Below, in pieces: positions 17,134-26,330 of a stretch of DNA of 38,528 nucleotides (position 1 is its first letter; every line of letters starts with the position of its first letter). The position numbers were made by a program, and so were the translations under genes. The DNA lies in contig NZ_LSKQ01000297.1 of NCBI RefSeq assembly GCF_001557115.1, forward strand, positions 1-38,528, in the 5' to 3' direction. This stretch comes from Erythrobacter sp. CCH5-A1 (lineage in GTDB: Bacteria; Pseudomonadota; Alphaproteobacteria; Sphingomonadales; Sphingomonadaceae). Under the pieces are notes generated by a model, which saw only the letters and a list, made by a program, of their open reading frames with translations, was not told the DNA's origin and did no database searches.

Positions 17134-18069
17134 ATGTCCGCACACCTTGCCGATCCCCCGCTCCCCTTCGACCGGGCGAACGCGACCCATTACCTGCGCG
17201 CGCAATTGCGGCGCGAAAGGGTGACGGCTGGAGCGGCAAGGCGCGGCGACGGGTCTGCTGCGATTGGGATCGAGGCGCTGTCCTCACTCGAGGGGCTGCC
17301 GTGGTTGGCACCCACGGGAAGCGGCCCAGCAGCAGTGCCCTCCCGTCGCAGTCCGGCGGTATTGAGGCAGGTCGGGCTGATGCTCCATGTCGGTCTGGCT
17401 GCAACACTGGCGCTGCTCGGCGCCGCGGCTTGGCAGACCTCGGACGCCCCGCCCGCGCCGACTGTCGCCGCCGTGCAGCAGCCCCGTCTTCCGCAAGCCA
17501 TCGTGCCCGCGGCTCCCGATCCTGCTGTCGGGATCGCGCAACCCGATACCGCAGTAAGCCTTGACTAGGCCCCGCAGGCTCCGCTTGCCCCGGCGGCCCG
17601 TCCCGGACGCGAGGTGGACGCTGAAAAGCCGGTGGCAGCCGCAAACTCCAGCGCCCGCCCGACGCCCGCGGTCACGCGCATCGTGCCGGCGCCCGCAGTT
17701 GTCCCTGCCGCGGCAAGCATCCTCGTCCCGCCCCCGCCGCCTGTCGCCGACAGCCCGGTCACTAGCGCTACCCTCAGGCAGTATCGGTCGGCCATGGACG
17801 ACTGCCGCGACGCCATCCGTACCATCATCCGCCTGGGTGACCGCCAGAAGCCCGGCCGCGACGGCTCGCCGGCGGAACTGGCAAGCTACCGCCTGAGGCA
17901 GCAGAACGCCGAGGCGGCGAAGACCTACCGGACCTATCTCGACACGCTGGCGCGCTCGGTGCGCGGCACGAACTCCGAAACCCTGACGCGCCAGTCACTC
18001 GAACGGGCACGCCAGACGCGCGGCTATCTCGACACGATGCTGGCGGATTCGAAAGCGGCGCTGCGCTGA
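17134..18069 (+). pseudogene. Membrane-anchored Pro/Ala-rich protein split by in-frame amber codon
   Basis: One continuous frame from ATG 17134 to the TGA at 18069, broken only by TAG at 17566-17568 (codon 145). The N-terminal 144 residues have a cytosolic Arg-rich part and one membrane segment (LRQVGLMLHVGLAATLALLGAAAW), then a Pro/Ala linker. The linker continues without change of character past the TAG (APQAPLAPAARPGRE). The rest (from about residue 200) is a helical domain (MDDCRDAIRTIIRLGD and RQQNAEAAKTYRTYLDTLARS). A CAG-to-TAG transition would explain it, giving LDQAPQ. A GTG at 17614 could start the distal part, but without membrane anchor or clear ribosome site. Product unknown. Confidence 0.65.
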
Positions 18070-18091
18070 GCCGGGCGGCGAAAGGGGGGTG

Positions 18092-18177
18092 TGGTGGACA
18101 GGGCTGGATTCGAACCAGCGTACGCTTGCACGGGCAGATTTACAGTCTGCTGCCTTTAACCACTCGGCCACCTGTCC
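18092..18177 (-). tRNA. tRNA-Tyr (GUA)
   Basis: A class II tRNA on the minus strand with encoded CCA. The acceptor stem is GGACAGG (18171-18177) with CCTGTCC (18096-18102), then A and CCA (18092-18095). The anticodon loop reads CTGTAAA with GUA in the middle, hence tyrosine. A long variable arm and the TTCGAAT T-loop are visible. It stands alone; no integrase or attachment repeat is nearby. Confidence 0.96.
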
Positions 18178-18349
18178 ACACAGTCCCTTGCCTTGAAGGG
18201 GGCCATCTCGAAGCGCGATGAGCGCTGAAATTGCGCGAGTCCCCGGGGGGCCCCGCTGCCGAGAGGCGCCCCTTTGGCGAAGCGGTGCTTGCCTGTCAAT
18301 GCCCCTGCTGGCAGGGGGCGCGTTTGGAATGCCTCAGCCGGGAAACAAC

Positions 18350-19141
18350 ATGAGCAAAGGTGAGAAAAAGCGCGCGCTGCGCGGGCGTGCGGGCCGGATG
18401 AAGGGTGGGCGCGGCTCGGGCCGGGCGTCAAGCGGTCAGGTGCGCCTGTGGGGCCGCCATGCGGTCGAGGCGGCCTTGAAGAACCCCGAGCGCCAGCACC
18501 GCAAGCTGTGGGCCACGCCCGAAGGGCTCGAAAGCCTCGACGGCGAGCTGCCGCCCGATTTTCCGATCGAGCACGCCCAGGCCGCCGACCTCGCCCGGTT
18601 GGTGGCCAAGGACGCGCCGCATCAGGGCCTGGTGCTCGAATGCGCCCCGCTCGAGGACGTGTTCCTCGACGAGGTGGCCTTGGGAGAGGCCGAGCGGCCG
18701 ATCGTGGTGCTCGACCAGGTCACCGATCCGCACAACGTGGGCGCGATCCTGCGATCGGCAGCGGCCTTCGGCGCGGCGGCGATCGTCACGCAGGACCGCC
18801 ACGCCCCGCCCGAAGGCGGCGTGCTGGCGAAGGCCGCCTCGGGGGCGCTGGAGACCGTACCCTGGGTGCGCGTGGTCAACCTCGCCCGCGCGCTCGAGGA
18901 GCTGGCCGAAGCGGGTTACTGGCGCATCGGGCTTGCCGGCGAAGCGCAAGCCGTGCTCGCCGACATCCTCCCCACCGGCCCGGTCGCGATCGTGCTCGGC
19001 GCGGAGGGCGAAGGACTCAGGCACAATATCGCCGCGCATTGCGACGTGCTCGCCAAGCTGCCGATCTCCTCGGCGATCGAAAGCCTCAATGTCTCGAACG
19101 CCGGCGCGATTGCGCTTTATGCGGTGGCCTCGCGCGGGTAG
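18350..19141 (+). CDS. rlmB: 23S rRNA (guanosine-2'-O-)-methyltransferase RlmB (TrmH family)
   Basis: A 263-residue SpoU/TrmH methyltransferase. The N-terminal 30 residues are Lys/Arg/Gly-rich and RNA-binding in character, then a substrate-binding lobe (VRLWGRHAVEAALK). The SPOUT knot has three motifs: DQVTDPHNVGAILRSAAAFG, LGAEGEGLRHNIAAH and SLNVSNAGAIALY, the last forming the SAM pocket. The likely target is the 2'-O of G2251 in the peptidyl-transferase loop. The open frame begins at 18218, but ATG 18350 has GGGA upstream and gives the family N-terminus MSKGEKKRA. It sits 27 bp before the next gene. Confidence 0.93.
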   Translation: MSKGEKKRALRGRAGRMKGGRGSGRASSGQVRLWGRHAVEAALKNPERQHRKLWATPEGLESLDGELPPDFPIEHAQAADLARLVAKDAPHQGLVLECAPLEDVFLDEVALGEAERPIVVLDQVTDPHNVGAILRSAAAFGAAAIVTQDRHAPPEGGVLAKAASGALETVPWVRVVNLARALEELAEAGYWRIGLAGEAQAVLADILPTGPVAIVLGAEGEGLRHNIAAHCDVLAKLPISSAIESLNVSNAGAIALYAVASRG

Positions 19142-19168
19142 AAGCGTGGCCGAGAGGGGGAAATTCAT

Positions 19169-20074
19169 ATGACACTATTCTCGCACATCCGGCTCCGGGC
19201 CGCCGCGCTGCTGACCGGCTTCGCGCTGGTGCTCAGCGGCTGCTTCATGACGCCGGGCAAGTTCACCTCCGAGCTCGCGATCACCGGGCCGGACAGTTTC
19301 ACCTTCACCTATGAGGGCGAGATCTTCTTCCTCGGCCTGTCCAAGCTGGCGCAGATGGATGCGGGGAAAGAGGAATTCACCCCGAACGAATGCTACAATG
19401 ACGAGACCTTCGAGCCGCGAGAATGCTCGGAAGAGGAGCTCGCCGCCCAGCGCGCCGAGTGGGATGCTGGCGCGGCCGAGCGGGCCGAGCAGGCCAAGAA
19501 GCAGGCCCAGCAGATGGCCGCGCTCATGGGCGGGATCGACCCCAGCGACCCCAAGGCGGCAGACGAGCTCGTCAAGATCCTCCAGCGCCAGAAGGGCTGG
19601 GAGCGCGTGGTCCACAAGGGCGACGGGGTGTTCGATGTAAGCTACCGGATCACCGGCACGACGGGGCACGACTTCCTGTTCCCGCTGATCGAGGGCTTTC
19701 CCGCCACCAATCCCTTCGTGCAGGTCTATTTGCGCAAGGGCGGGCAGGTGCGGATCAACGCACCCGGCTTTGCGGCGCAGAACAGCGATACCGCCGGCCT
19801 CGGCGGGCTGATGGGCGCAGGGTCCTTTGCCGGGCTGGCCGCGATGGGCGCGGCCGAGGAAGCGGCCAAGAACGGCGAGGACCCGGCCACCATCCCGGGC
19901 GTGCCCCAGATCGACGGCACCTTCACCGTGCGCGCCGCGCCGGGGATGCGCATCCTTGCCAACAACACCGACGAAGGCCCGGTCGCCGGGACTGCGGGCG
20001 AGGCGCTGGTGTGGCGGATCTCTCCGCGCACCGCGCAAGCGCCGACCGCGCTGATCGCCGCCGGCGCTCGCTGA
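19169..20074 (+). CDS. Lipoprotein of unknown function
   Basis: 301 residues. A signal peptide ends in the lipobox LSGC with Cys25, and the following residue is Phe, so outer-membrane sorting is plausible. Mature residues include a beta-rich start (ITGPDSFTFTYEGEIFFLG), a helical charged stretch (EELAAQRAEWDAGAAERAEQ), a central segment (RVVHKGDGVFDVSYRITG) and a C-terminal beta-type region (ILANNTDEGP). I do not recognise the family. The ribosome site is a strong GAGAGGGGG. It ends 21 bp before a terminator that faces hup. Confidence 0.85.
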   Translation: MTLFSHIRLRAAALLTGFALVLSGCFMTPGKFTSELAITGPDSFTFTYEGEIFFLGLSKLAQMDAGKEEFTPNECYNDETFEPRECSEEELAAQRAEWDAGAAERAEQAKKQAQQMAALMGGIDPSDPKAADELVKILQRQKGWERVVHKGDGVFDVSYRITGTTGHDFLFPLIEGFPATNPFVQVYLRKGGQVRINAPGFAAQNSDTAGLGGLMGAGSFAGLAAMGAAEEAAKNGEDPATIPGVPQIDGTFTVRAAPGMRILANNTDEGPVAGTAGEALVWRISPRTAQAPTALIAAGAR

Positions 20075-20094
20075 GCGGAACCGCGACCGCCAAG

Positions 20095-20132
20095 GAAAAA
20101 CCCCGCCAGCGATGCCGCTGGCGGGGTTTTTC
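20095..20132. terminator. Two-way intrinsic terminator between lipoprotein gene and hup
   Basis: A perfect 16-bp stem (20096-20111 with 20116-20131, loop ATGC) whose ends are five A's on one side and five T's on the other. It can terminate both the plus-strand lipoprotein gene and minus-strand hup. Confidence 0.92.
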
Positions 20133-20161
20133 CATGCCCCTGTCGTAGTCGGCGCGCGGTC

Positions 20162-20434
20162 TTAGTTGACCGCGTCCTTCAGCCCCTTGCCCGCCTTGAA
20201 CTTGGGCTGGTTGGAGGCCTTGATCTTCATCGGCTCGCCGGTGCGCGGGTTGCGCCCCGTCGAGGCCTTGCGCTTGGCGACCGAGAAGGTGCCGAAGCCG
20301 ACCAGCCGCACCTCGTCACCGCCCGAGAGCGCTTTGGTGATGGCATCGAACACGCTTTCGACCGCGCTCGATGCATCGTTCTTCGAAAGACCGCTCGCGT
20401 TGGCAACTTCGCTGATCAGGTCGTTCTTGTTCAT
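20162..20434 (-). CDS. hup: DNA-binding protein HU
   Basis: A 90-residue HU/IHF-family histone-like protein, the standard length. VGFGTFSVAKRKASTGRNPR with the beta-ribbon arm Arg/Pro and EPMKIKASNQPKFKAGKGLK are the HU signature; NKNDLISEVA is the usual N-terminus. Without an IHF-type partner here it is best called HU. The ATG at 20434 follows AGCGAGGGGGTTCCCAG. The frame is open to 20569 but that part is leader. Its promoter candidate is at 20498-20526 and its terminator at 20095-20132, so it is probably monocistronic. Confidence 0.96.
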   Translation of the reverse strand: MNKNDLISEVANASGLSKNDASSAVESVFDAITKALSGGDEVRLVGFGTFSVAKRKASTGRNPRTGEPMKIKASNQPKFKAGKGLKDAVN

Positions 20435-20497
20435 CTGGGAACCCCCTCGCTTCAGGATTTCGTCGTGTCTGTGAATCGCACTTGTCGAAAGCCCGCA

Positions 20498-20526
20498 AAT
20501 TGAGACTTTTTTGCGAACCCTGTCAA
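20498..20526 (-). promoter_or_regulatory. Candidate sigma-70 promoter for hup
   Basis: On the minus strand TTGACA (20521-20526) is followed by 17 bp and TCAATT (20498-20503), 64 bp upstream of the hup start. The -35 is perfect and the -10 only partial. Confidence 0.5.
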
Positions 20527-20677
20527 AGCCTATCGGCCTCGACCGGCATCGATCGCGCAAACACGGCAAGAATGCCGCGCCAAACCGCAGTTTGACGCGC
20601 GTTCAGCCCCGTTTTGCAGACTTCCGGGAAAATGCGACCCTGCGGCGAATCACCGCAGTTGGCCGCCTTCTAGCGGC

Positions 20678-23086
20678 TCAATGCGCGGTTGGCACCTCTC
20701 CCGATGCGCCCGATGGCGCGGAAGTGGAGACACCCGGCTGGCTGGCGAGATCGTCCGCCTCGGTCCATTCGATCGCCTCGATCGGCTCCACCAGCGCGCG
20801 AGCGAGCACCTCGTCGACGTGGGAGACGGCAACGATCTCCAGCCCCTCGCGCGCATTGGCGGGGATTTCGGCGAGGTCCTTGACGTTCTCCTCGGGGATG
20901 AGGACGGTCTTGATGCCCCCGCGCAGCGCCGCCAGCAGCTTTTCCTTGAGGCCGCCGATCGCCAGCACCCTGCCACGCAGCGTCACCTCGCCGGTCATCG
21001 CCACGTCGGGGCGCACCGCGATGCCGGTCAGCGTCGAGACGATCGATGTGACCATCCCGATCCCGGCGCTCGGCCCGTCCTTGGGCACCGCGCCTTCGGG
21101 GAGGTGGATGTGGACGTTCTTGCGATTGAAGACAGAGGGCTTGATCCCGTAGGCGGGGCTGCGCGCCTTGACGAAGCTGAAGGCCGCAGCGACGCTCTCG
21201 TTCATCACCTGCCCCAGTTTGCCGGTGGTCTTGATCTCGCCCTTGCCCGGGGTGGTGACGCTTTCGATGGTCAGCAGTTCGCCGCCGACCGAGGTCCAGG
21301 CAAGGCCCGTGACCGCGCCGACCTGCGGCTCGGCTTCCGAAACGCCGTGCTTGAAGCGCCGCACGCCGGAGAAGTCGCCGAGATTCTCGGGCGTGATGGT
21401 AACACTGGCCGTCTTGCCTTCGAGAATCTGGCGCAAGCTCTTGCGCGCCAGCTTGGCCACCTCGCGCTCGAGCGTGCGCACCCCGGCTTCGCGGGTGTAA
21501 TAGCGGATCAGATCGCGCAGCGCCTCCTGCGTCAGGGTGAACTCACCCTTCTTCAATCCGTGCGCCTTGACCTGCTTTTCGACCAGGTGCCGCTCGGCGA
21601 TCTCGACCTTCTCGTCCTCGGTGTAGCCTTCCAAGCGGATGATCTCCATCCGGTCGAGCAGCGGCTGCGGCAGATCGAGACTGTTTGCGGTGCACACGAA
21701 CATGATGTCGCTGAGGTCGAGGTCCAGTTCCAGATAGTGGTCCTGGAACTTGGCGTTCTGTTCGGGATCGAGCACCTCGAGCAGCGCCGAGGCCGGATCG
21801 CCGCGGAAGTCCTGCCCGAGCTTGTCGATCTCGTCGAGCAGGAACAGCGGGTTGCTGGTCCCGGCCTTCCGGAGGTTGGCGACGATCTTGCCCGGCATCG
21901 AGCCGATATAGGTGCGGCGGTGACCGCGGATTTCCGCCTCGTCGCGCACGCCGCCCAGCGACTGGCGCACGAATTCGCGCCCCGTCGCCTTGGCGATCGA
22001 CTTGCCGAGGCTGGTCTTGCCCACGCCCGGCGGGCCGACGAGGCACAGGATCGGCCCCTTCAGTTTGTTGGTGCGCGCCTGCACCGCTAGGTACTCGACG
22101 ATGCGGTCCTTGACCTTCTCGAGCGCATAGTGATCGGCATCGAGCACCGCCTGCGCCCGGGCGATGTCCTTCTTCAGCTTCGACTTCTTGCCCCACGGCA
22201 GGCCGAGCAGCACATCGAGATAGTTGCGGATCACCGTCGCCTCGGCGCTCATCGGCTGCATGCTGCGCAGTTTCTTCAATTCGGCCTGCGCCTTGGCGCG
22301 GGCTTCCTTGGAAAGCTTGGTCTTCTCGATCTTCTCGGTGAGCTCGGCAATCTCGTTGCCCTCGCCATCATCGCCGCCGCCGAGCTCCGACTGGATCGCC
22401 TTCAGCTGTTCGTTGAGGTAATATTCGCGCTGGGTCTTCTCCATCTGGCGCTTCACGCGCCCGCGAATGCGGCGTTCGACCTGCAGCACCGAAAGCTCGC
22501 CTTCCATGAAGGCCATGACCAGCTCGAGCCGCTTCAGCGGATTGCCCTCGGTCAGCAGCGCCTGCTTGTCCGAAACCTTGGCGCTGATCGCGGCAGCGAT
22601 GGTGTCGGCAAGCTGGCCGGCATCGTCAACCTCGGTGAGGTCCACGCCCGCGTCCTCGCCGAGCTTCTTGTTCAATTTCACATATTCGCCGAACTGCTCG
22701 ACCACCTGGCGCATCAGCGCGGTGACCTCGCTGCCCGCAACGGTCTCGGGCGCGATGGTTTCGACCTCGGCGACGAGGTGCGTGCCGGCATCCTCGAGCG
22801 CGCTGAGCCGCGCGCGGGTCTTGCCCTCGACCAGCACGCGCACGGTGCCATCGGGCAGCTTCAGGAGCTGCAGCACCTGCGCGATCACGCCGACATCGTA
22901 GAGGTCATCGCCCTCGGGATCGTCACAGCCCGGATCGAGCTGGGCGAGGAGGACGATGTCCTTGGAGGCCTCCATCGCCGCCTCGAGCGCCGCCACCGAC
23001 TTGTCGCGCCCCACGAACAGGGGGACGACCATGCCGGGGAAGACGACGATGTCGCGCAAGGGGAGGAGAGGGAAGGTCTGGGTCAT
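20678..23086 (-). CDS. lon: ATP-dependent protease Lon
   Basis: An 802-residue LonA protease. Order: N-terminal substrate domain ([22 protein letters not shown]), AAA+ domain with Walker A GPPGVGKT at 351-358, Walker [10 protein letters not shown], and a C-terminal serine protease with Ser673 (KDGPSAGIG) and Lys716 (GGLKEK) as the dyad. A Glu/Asp/Ser/Pro-rich tail of about 30 residues follows. The start at ATG 23086 gives the family N-terminus; ATG 23101 would add MDPRY and no clear ribosome site favours either. It degrades misfolded and regulatory proteins. It is upstream of hup, separated by a 243-bp gap with a candidate heat-shock promoter before lon. Confidence 0.96.
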   Translation of the reverse strand: MTQTFPLLPLRDIVVFPGMVVPLFVGRDKSVAALEAAMEASKDIVLLAQLDPGCDDPEGDDLYDVGVIAQVLQLLKLPDGTVRVLVEGKTRARLSALEDAGTHLVAEVETIAPETVAGSEVTALMRQVVEQFGEYVKLNKKLGEDAGVDLTEVDDAGQLADTIAAAISAKVSDKQALLTEGNPLKRLELVMAFMEGELSVLQVERRIRGRVKRQMEKTQREYYLNEQLKAIQSELGGGDDGEGNEIAELTEKIEKTKLSKEARAKAQAELKKLRSMQPMSAEATVIRNYLDVLLGLPWGKKSKLKKDIARAQAVLDADHYALEKVKDRIVEYLAVQARTNKLKGPILCLVGPPGVGKTSLGKSIAKATGREFVRQSLGGVRDEAEIRGHRRTYIGSMPGKIVANLRKAGTSNPLFLLDEIDKLGQDFRGDPASALLEVLDPEQNAKFQDHYLELDLDLSDIMFVCTANSLDLPQPLLDRMEIIRLEGYTEDEKVEIAERHLVEKQVKAHGLKKGEFTLTQEALRDLIRYYTREAGVRTLEREVAKLARKSLRQILEGKTASVTITPENLGDFSGVRRFKHGVSEAEPQVGAVTGLAWTSVGGELLTIESVTTPGKGEIKTTGKLGQVMNESVAAAFSFVKARSPAYGIKPSVFNRKNVHIHLPEGAVPKDGPSAGIGMVTSIVSTLTGIAVRPDVAMTGEVTLRGRVLAIGGLKEKLLAALRGGIKTVLIPEENVKDLAEIPANAREGLEIVAVSHVDEVLARALVEPIEAIEWTEADDLASQPGVSTSAPSGASGEVPTAH

Positions 23087-23133
23087 GTATCTTGGGTCCA
23101 TGCGGCGTCAGGGGAACGACGCCTTTGATGCGA

Positions 23134-23162
23134 ATATGGGTGCACCCCTTTGGCGCCGCAAT
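23134..23162 (-). promoter_or_regulatory. Candidate RpoH (sigma-32) promoter for lon
   Basis: Minus strand: a -10-like ACCCATAT (ending near 23134) resembles the sigma-32 CCCCATNT. ATTGCGG lies about 15 bp upstream in place of CTTGAAA, so the -35 match is poor. Lon is a usual heat-shock gene, which makes this worth listing, but weakly. Confidence 0.3.
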
Positions 23163-23260
23163 GGCTTTTGCCGGAGAACCTGTGGAACGCACTTGCAGCG
23201 GGCACGGCGCGTTAACCCTCGCACGGTATTCTGTGATGGTGCGAAGCGGAGAGACGCGCG

Positions 23261-23686
23261 ATGAAGACAGTGGTCTGGATTGGCGTCGGCCTTGGCTGTT
23301 ACATCGCTGCCGCTGCCCTACATGGCGGCAGCGCGCCGCAGCAGATCATGACCTCGGGCGCCGCAGGGACCGTCCCCGAGCTGCTGCTGGTGGCGGCAGG
23401 CAACGTGTGCATCTGGCGCGGCATCCGCAGCGCACTCGCCGATCTGTGGGGCGGGCTGACCGGCAAGAGCATCCGCGAGAACGCAGGCCGCAAGCGCTTT
23501 GTCGAGGATGCCGAACCCCAATCGGATTTCGACGCCGATGAAGCCTTCGCGCGCTACATGCAGCAGCGCAAGGCGCGCGAGACAGAACCGGCGACCGAGC
23601 GCCAGGCCGCACCCGCGCCCAAGGCTTTGGCCATGCCCCCTGCCCGCCCCCCTGCGCAAGGCGGCTTCGGGCGAAAGGTGGTCTAG
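23261..23686 (+). CDS. Hypothetical protein with N-terminal membrane segment
   Basis: 141 residues, not recognised. Residues 4-22 are hydrophobic (VVWIGVGLGCYIAAAAL). A second moderately hydrophobic helix (PELLLVAAGNVCIWRGIRSAL) follows, then a charged region (DADEAFARYMQQRKAR) and a Pro/Ala-rich tail. The ribosome site GGAGAG lies upstream of ATG. It is divergent from lon and its last four bases overlap the DUF1905 stop. Confidence 0.7.
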   Translation: MKTVVWIGVGLGCYIAAAALHGGSAPQQIMTSGAAGTVPELLLVAAGNVCIWRGIRSALADLWGGLTGKSIRENAGRKRFVEDAEPQSDFDADEAFARYMQQRKARETEPATERQAAPAPKALAMPPARPPAQGGFGRKVV

Positions 23687-23988
23687 CGCCGCATTACGGC
23701 GATCACCGTTGCCACCCGGTCGCCAAGGCCCACGCCTTCGGCCCGCTGCACCGCGACCTTCACCGGCAGGAAATAGGTCTCCCCGCGCGGAAACAGCGAG
23801 GTGGCGAAATCGGTCCGGCCGATGCGCGCGGCGACAGGAACACAGCCCCAGCCGTAGCTCGCCTCGCGCGCGGCATATCGCAGTTCGGCGACATGCTCGT
23901 CCGGCACGGGCACGAACAGGAACGGGGCCGGCCCGCGCCATTCGACGATCTCGCCCGCAAACGCGATCCGGGCGAGAATTTCGCTCAC
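23683..23988 (-). CDS. DUF1905-family protein
   Basis: 101 residues forming a compact beta-rich domain: FAGEIVEWRGPAPFLFVPVPDE, then WGCVPVAARIGRTDFATSLFPRGETYFLPVKVAVQRAEGVGLGDRVAT. The GRTDFATSLFPR and YFLPVK patterns identify DUF1905. Its function is unknown; related domains occur next to YdeI-like proteins. It ends 8 bp from the ybaB stop on the same strand and converges with the upstream plus-strand gene. Confidence 0.8.
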   Translation of the reverse strand: MSEILARIAFAGEIVEWRGPAPFLFVPVPDEHVAELRYAAREASYGWGCVPVAARIGRTDFATSLFPRGETYFLPVKVAVQRAEGVGLGDRVATVIAVMRR

Positions 23989-23995
23989 GTAAGCG

Positions 23996-24337
23996 TCACC
24001 CCAGCCCGGGCAGGTTGAACCCCGGGGGGAGGCCCATCGAGGACTGCATATCCTTCATCTGCTGCTCCGACACGCGGTCCGCCCGGTCGCGCGCGTCGTT
24101 GAAGGCGGCGGCTACCAGATCTTCGAGTATCTGCTTGTCATCGGGCACCATCAGGCTGTCGTCGATCGAAACCCCGAGGATGCGGCCCTTGGCGCTCGCG
24201 CGGACCTTGACGAGGCCCCCGCCCGCCTGCCCTTCGACCTCGATTGAATCGAGCTTCACTTGCATCTCGTTCATCTGATTCTGGATGGTCTCGGCAGCCT
24301 TCTGTGCGGCGGCCATCATTTCTTCCATCGACTTCAT
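23996..24337 (-). CDS. YbaB/EbfC nucleoid-associated protein
   Basis: 113 residues of the YbaB/EbfC family. The N-terminal helix (MMAAAQKAAETIQNQMNEMQ), GGGLVKVRASAKGRILGVSID and LVAAAFNDARDRADRVSEQQM match the family. It binds DNA as a dimer and normally lies immediately downstream of dnaX, as here (13 bp gap). The start is ATG 24337, preceded by GGAG. The frame is open to 24523, inside dnaX, and that part is a shadow. Confidence 0.93.
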   Translation of the reverse strand: MKSMEEMMAAAQKAAETIQNQMNEMQVKLDSIEVEGQAGGGLVKVRASAKGRILGVSIDDSLMVPDDKQILEDLVAAAFNDARDRADRVSEQQMKDMQSSMGLPPGFNLPGLG

Positions 24338-24350
24338 CGGGGGTACTCCG

Positions 24351-26171
24351 TCAATTCCAGGGGGGGCTTCCGGCGCCGGCTGCGGCCTTGAGGGGGGCGT
24401 CGAGCAGTTCGGCATCGGGGAAGGCTTCGAAAGCGGCGCGCACCAGCGGGTCGGAGCGGATGCGTGCGTCCTCGGCCGCAGCGGCAGCCTCGGCGGCTTC
24501 GCGCAAGCTGGGCTGCGCCGCACCGGTGCCGCGCTCGATCTGCCAGCGCTTGCCCGTCAGCTTGAACAGCGCCTCGCGGATTTCGGGCGCGGGGTCATCG
24601 GGGAAATTGTCGGCCTGCTGGTAGACGAGCCGTTCGGGGCCGAGCTCGATCACCCGCACCCAGTCGCGCATCATCTGGGCGATGCGCAGCTGGCCCATGG
24701 CGTCGACCTGATCGACCAGCGCGGCCCAGCTGTGATTGGGCGCGGCAGCGACCGGCGCGGCGGCAGGCGCGGCACCGGGGACACCGGCGGGCTCGGCGGC
24801 GATGCCGCTGGCCGCCAGCTCCTCGATCCGCCGCGCGAGCTTCCCGGGATCGGGCATTTGCGCCGCGTGGAGGATGCGCAGCAGCGCCATCTGGAGCGAG
24901 ATCAGCGGATCGGGGCCGGTGCGCACCTCGTCGTGGCCCTTCATCAGCAGCTGCCACAAGCGGTGCAATTCGGCCGCCCCGAGCCGCGCGGCAAAATCGG
25001 CGAGCGCGGCGCGTTCGTCCTCGGCGGGCGCATCGGGTTCGCCGCCCGAGACCTGCGCAAGGGTGACGCGGTGGACGAGGTCCATCAGCGCGCGGATCAG
25101 CGCCAGCGGCTCGACGCCCAGTGCATATTGCTCGTCAACCGCAGCCAGCAAGGCCTTGGCATCGCCCGACAAAACGTGTCCAAGCAGGCGGCGCTGCGCG
25201 CTCTTGTCGGCCAGCCCCAGCATGTCGCGCACCCGGGCGGCGGCGACCTTGCCCTCGCCGTCGAGATCGGCATGGGCGATCGCCTGGTCGAGGATCGAAA
25301 GACCATCGCGCACCGAGCCTTCGGCGGCATTGGCGATGATCGAGAGCGCCTCGGGTTCGGCCTCGACACCCTCCAGCGCGCAGACCTTGGCAAAGTGTCC
25401 GGCAAGCAGCGGGGCGGGGATGCGCCGAAGGTCGAAGCGCTGGGTGCGGCTCAGCACCGTCACGGGCAGCTTGTCGACCTCGGTGGTGGCGAACAGGAAC
25501 TTCACGTGCGGCGGCGGTTCCTCAAGTGTCTTGAGCAACGCATTGAAAGCATTGCGCGACAGCATGTGGACTTCGTCGATGATATAGATCTTGTAGCGCG
25601 CCGAAACCGCCGCATAGCGCACCTGCTCGATGATCTCGCGAACGTCGTCGACCCCGGTGTTGGAGGCGGCGTCCATCTCGATGACGTCGATATGGCGGCC
25701 TTCAGCGATGGCGGTGCAGGGTTCGCACACACCGCAAGGGTCGATCGTCGGCCCGCCCTGCCCGTCGGTGCCGACGCAGTTCAGCGCCTTGGCGATAAGC
25801 CGCGCGGTCGAAGTCTTGCCGACCCCCCTCACCCCGGTCATCAGGAAGGCATGGGCCAGCCGGTCGCGGGCGATGGCATTGGCGAGGGTGCGCACCATCG
25901 CCTCCTGCCCGATCAGTTCGGAGAAGGTTTGCGGGCGATACTTGCGGGCGAGCACGCGGTAAGCCTGCCCCCCGCCCGCCGAGGCCGGCCGAGGGGGCTG
26001 AGGGAGCCCTGCTGGCGCAGGGTCCGACGTGGCCGCTGGCGGGGGCGCCTCCGGCGCAGATGCAGGCGCAGGCACCGGATCGCCGAACAGCGCGCTCTGC
26101 CCCGCCGCCTCGAGCTCGGCGGCGCTCGGCCCGGTGTCGTCCTCGGGCAGTTCGGGATCGGAATCGCTCAT
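24351..26171 (-). CDS. dnaX: DNA polymerase III subunits gamma/tau
   Basis: A 606-residue clamp-loader subunit. The AAA+ domain starts at about residue 70 (YRVLARKYRPQTFSELIGQ) and has Walker A GVRGVGKT at 113-120, zinc cysteines 132, 146, 149 and 152, the DEVHMLSRNAFNALLKTLEE region, and ATTEVDKLP. The C-terminal part is the tau tail with the polymerase contact. An unusual N-terminal extension of about 65 residues rich in Pro/Ala (PAPASAPEAPPPAAT) precedes the core. I did not find a clear slippery A-run for frameshifting to gamma. It sits between the SRP RNA gene and ybaB. Confidence 0.96.
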   Translation of the reverse strand: MSDSDPELPEDDTGPSAAELEAAGQSALFGDPVPAPASAPEAPPPAATSDPAPAGLPQPPRPASAGGGQAYRVLARKYRPQTFSELIGQEAMVRTLANAIARDRLAHAFLMTGVRGVGKTSTARLIAKALNCVGTDGQGGPTIDPCGVCEPCTAIAEGRHIDVIEMDAASNTGVDDVREIIEQVRYAAVSARYKIYIIDEVHMLSRNAFNALLKTLEEPPPHVKFLFATTEVDKLPVTVLSRTQRFDLRRIPAPLLAGHFAKVCALEGVEAEPEALSIIANAAEGSVRDGLSILDQAIAHADLDGEGKVAAARVRDMLGLADKSAQRRLLGHVLSGDAKALLAAVDEQYALGVEPLALIRALMDLVHRVTLAQVSGGEPDAPAEDERAALADFAARLGAAELHRLWQLLMKGHDEVRTGPDPLISLQMALLRILHAAQMPDPGKLARRIEELAASGIAAEPAGVPGAAPAAAPVAAAPNHSWAALVDQVDAMGQLRIAQMMRDWVRVIELGPERLVYQQADNFPDDPAPEIREALFKLTGKRWQIERGTGAAQPSLREAAEAAAAAEDARIRSDPLVRAAFEAFPDAELLDAPLKAAAGAGSPPWN

Positions 26172-26236
26172 GGTACCAAGCTAGGCGCTCGGGCGCGGTT
26201 TGTCATGCGATGCGCATCGGCGATGTGGTTGAAAAA

Positions 26237-26323
26237 GGAGCCGGGCGACCCGCCGCAATCCACCTGTGCTGCTGCCTTCCGGCCCTGACACGGTGAGCGG
26301 ACGCAAACGTCCACCCGACTCCC
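26237..26323 (-). ncRNA. ffs: SRP RNA (small bacterial, 4.5S-type)
   Basis: About 87 nt on the minus strand. The conserved apical motif GGCCGGAAGGCAGCAGCAC is recognisable. The ends pair as GGAGTCGGG with CCCGGCTCC (9 bp with one G-U), followed by a run of five T's (26232-26236). It functions with Ffh and FtsY in membrane targeting. Its place upstream of dnaX matches other Alphaproteobacteria. A promoter lies just upstream. Confidence 0.92.
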
Positions 26324-26330
26324 GGAGCGG

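Noticed and set aside
18092..18177. tRNA-Tyr as an integration site
   Set aside because: No integrase, direct repeat or composition shift next to the tRNA.
18271..18299. TTGACA with a -10 as the tRNA-Tyr promoter
   Set aside because: The -35 is perfect but the box 17 bp on is CAAAGG, and it lies about 120 bp upstream of the tRNA.
20629..20658. Small hairpin after lon
   Set aside because: A 6-bp stem with T's displaced by 7 nt is too weak to call a terminator.
20681..22090. Long plus-strand open frames opposite lon
   Set aside because: No recognisable domains; the lon frame is certain.
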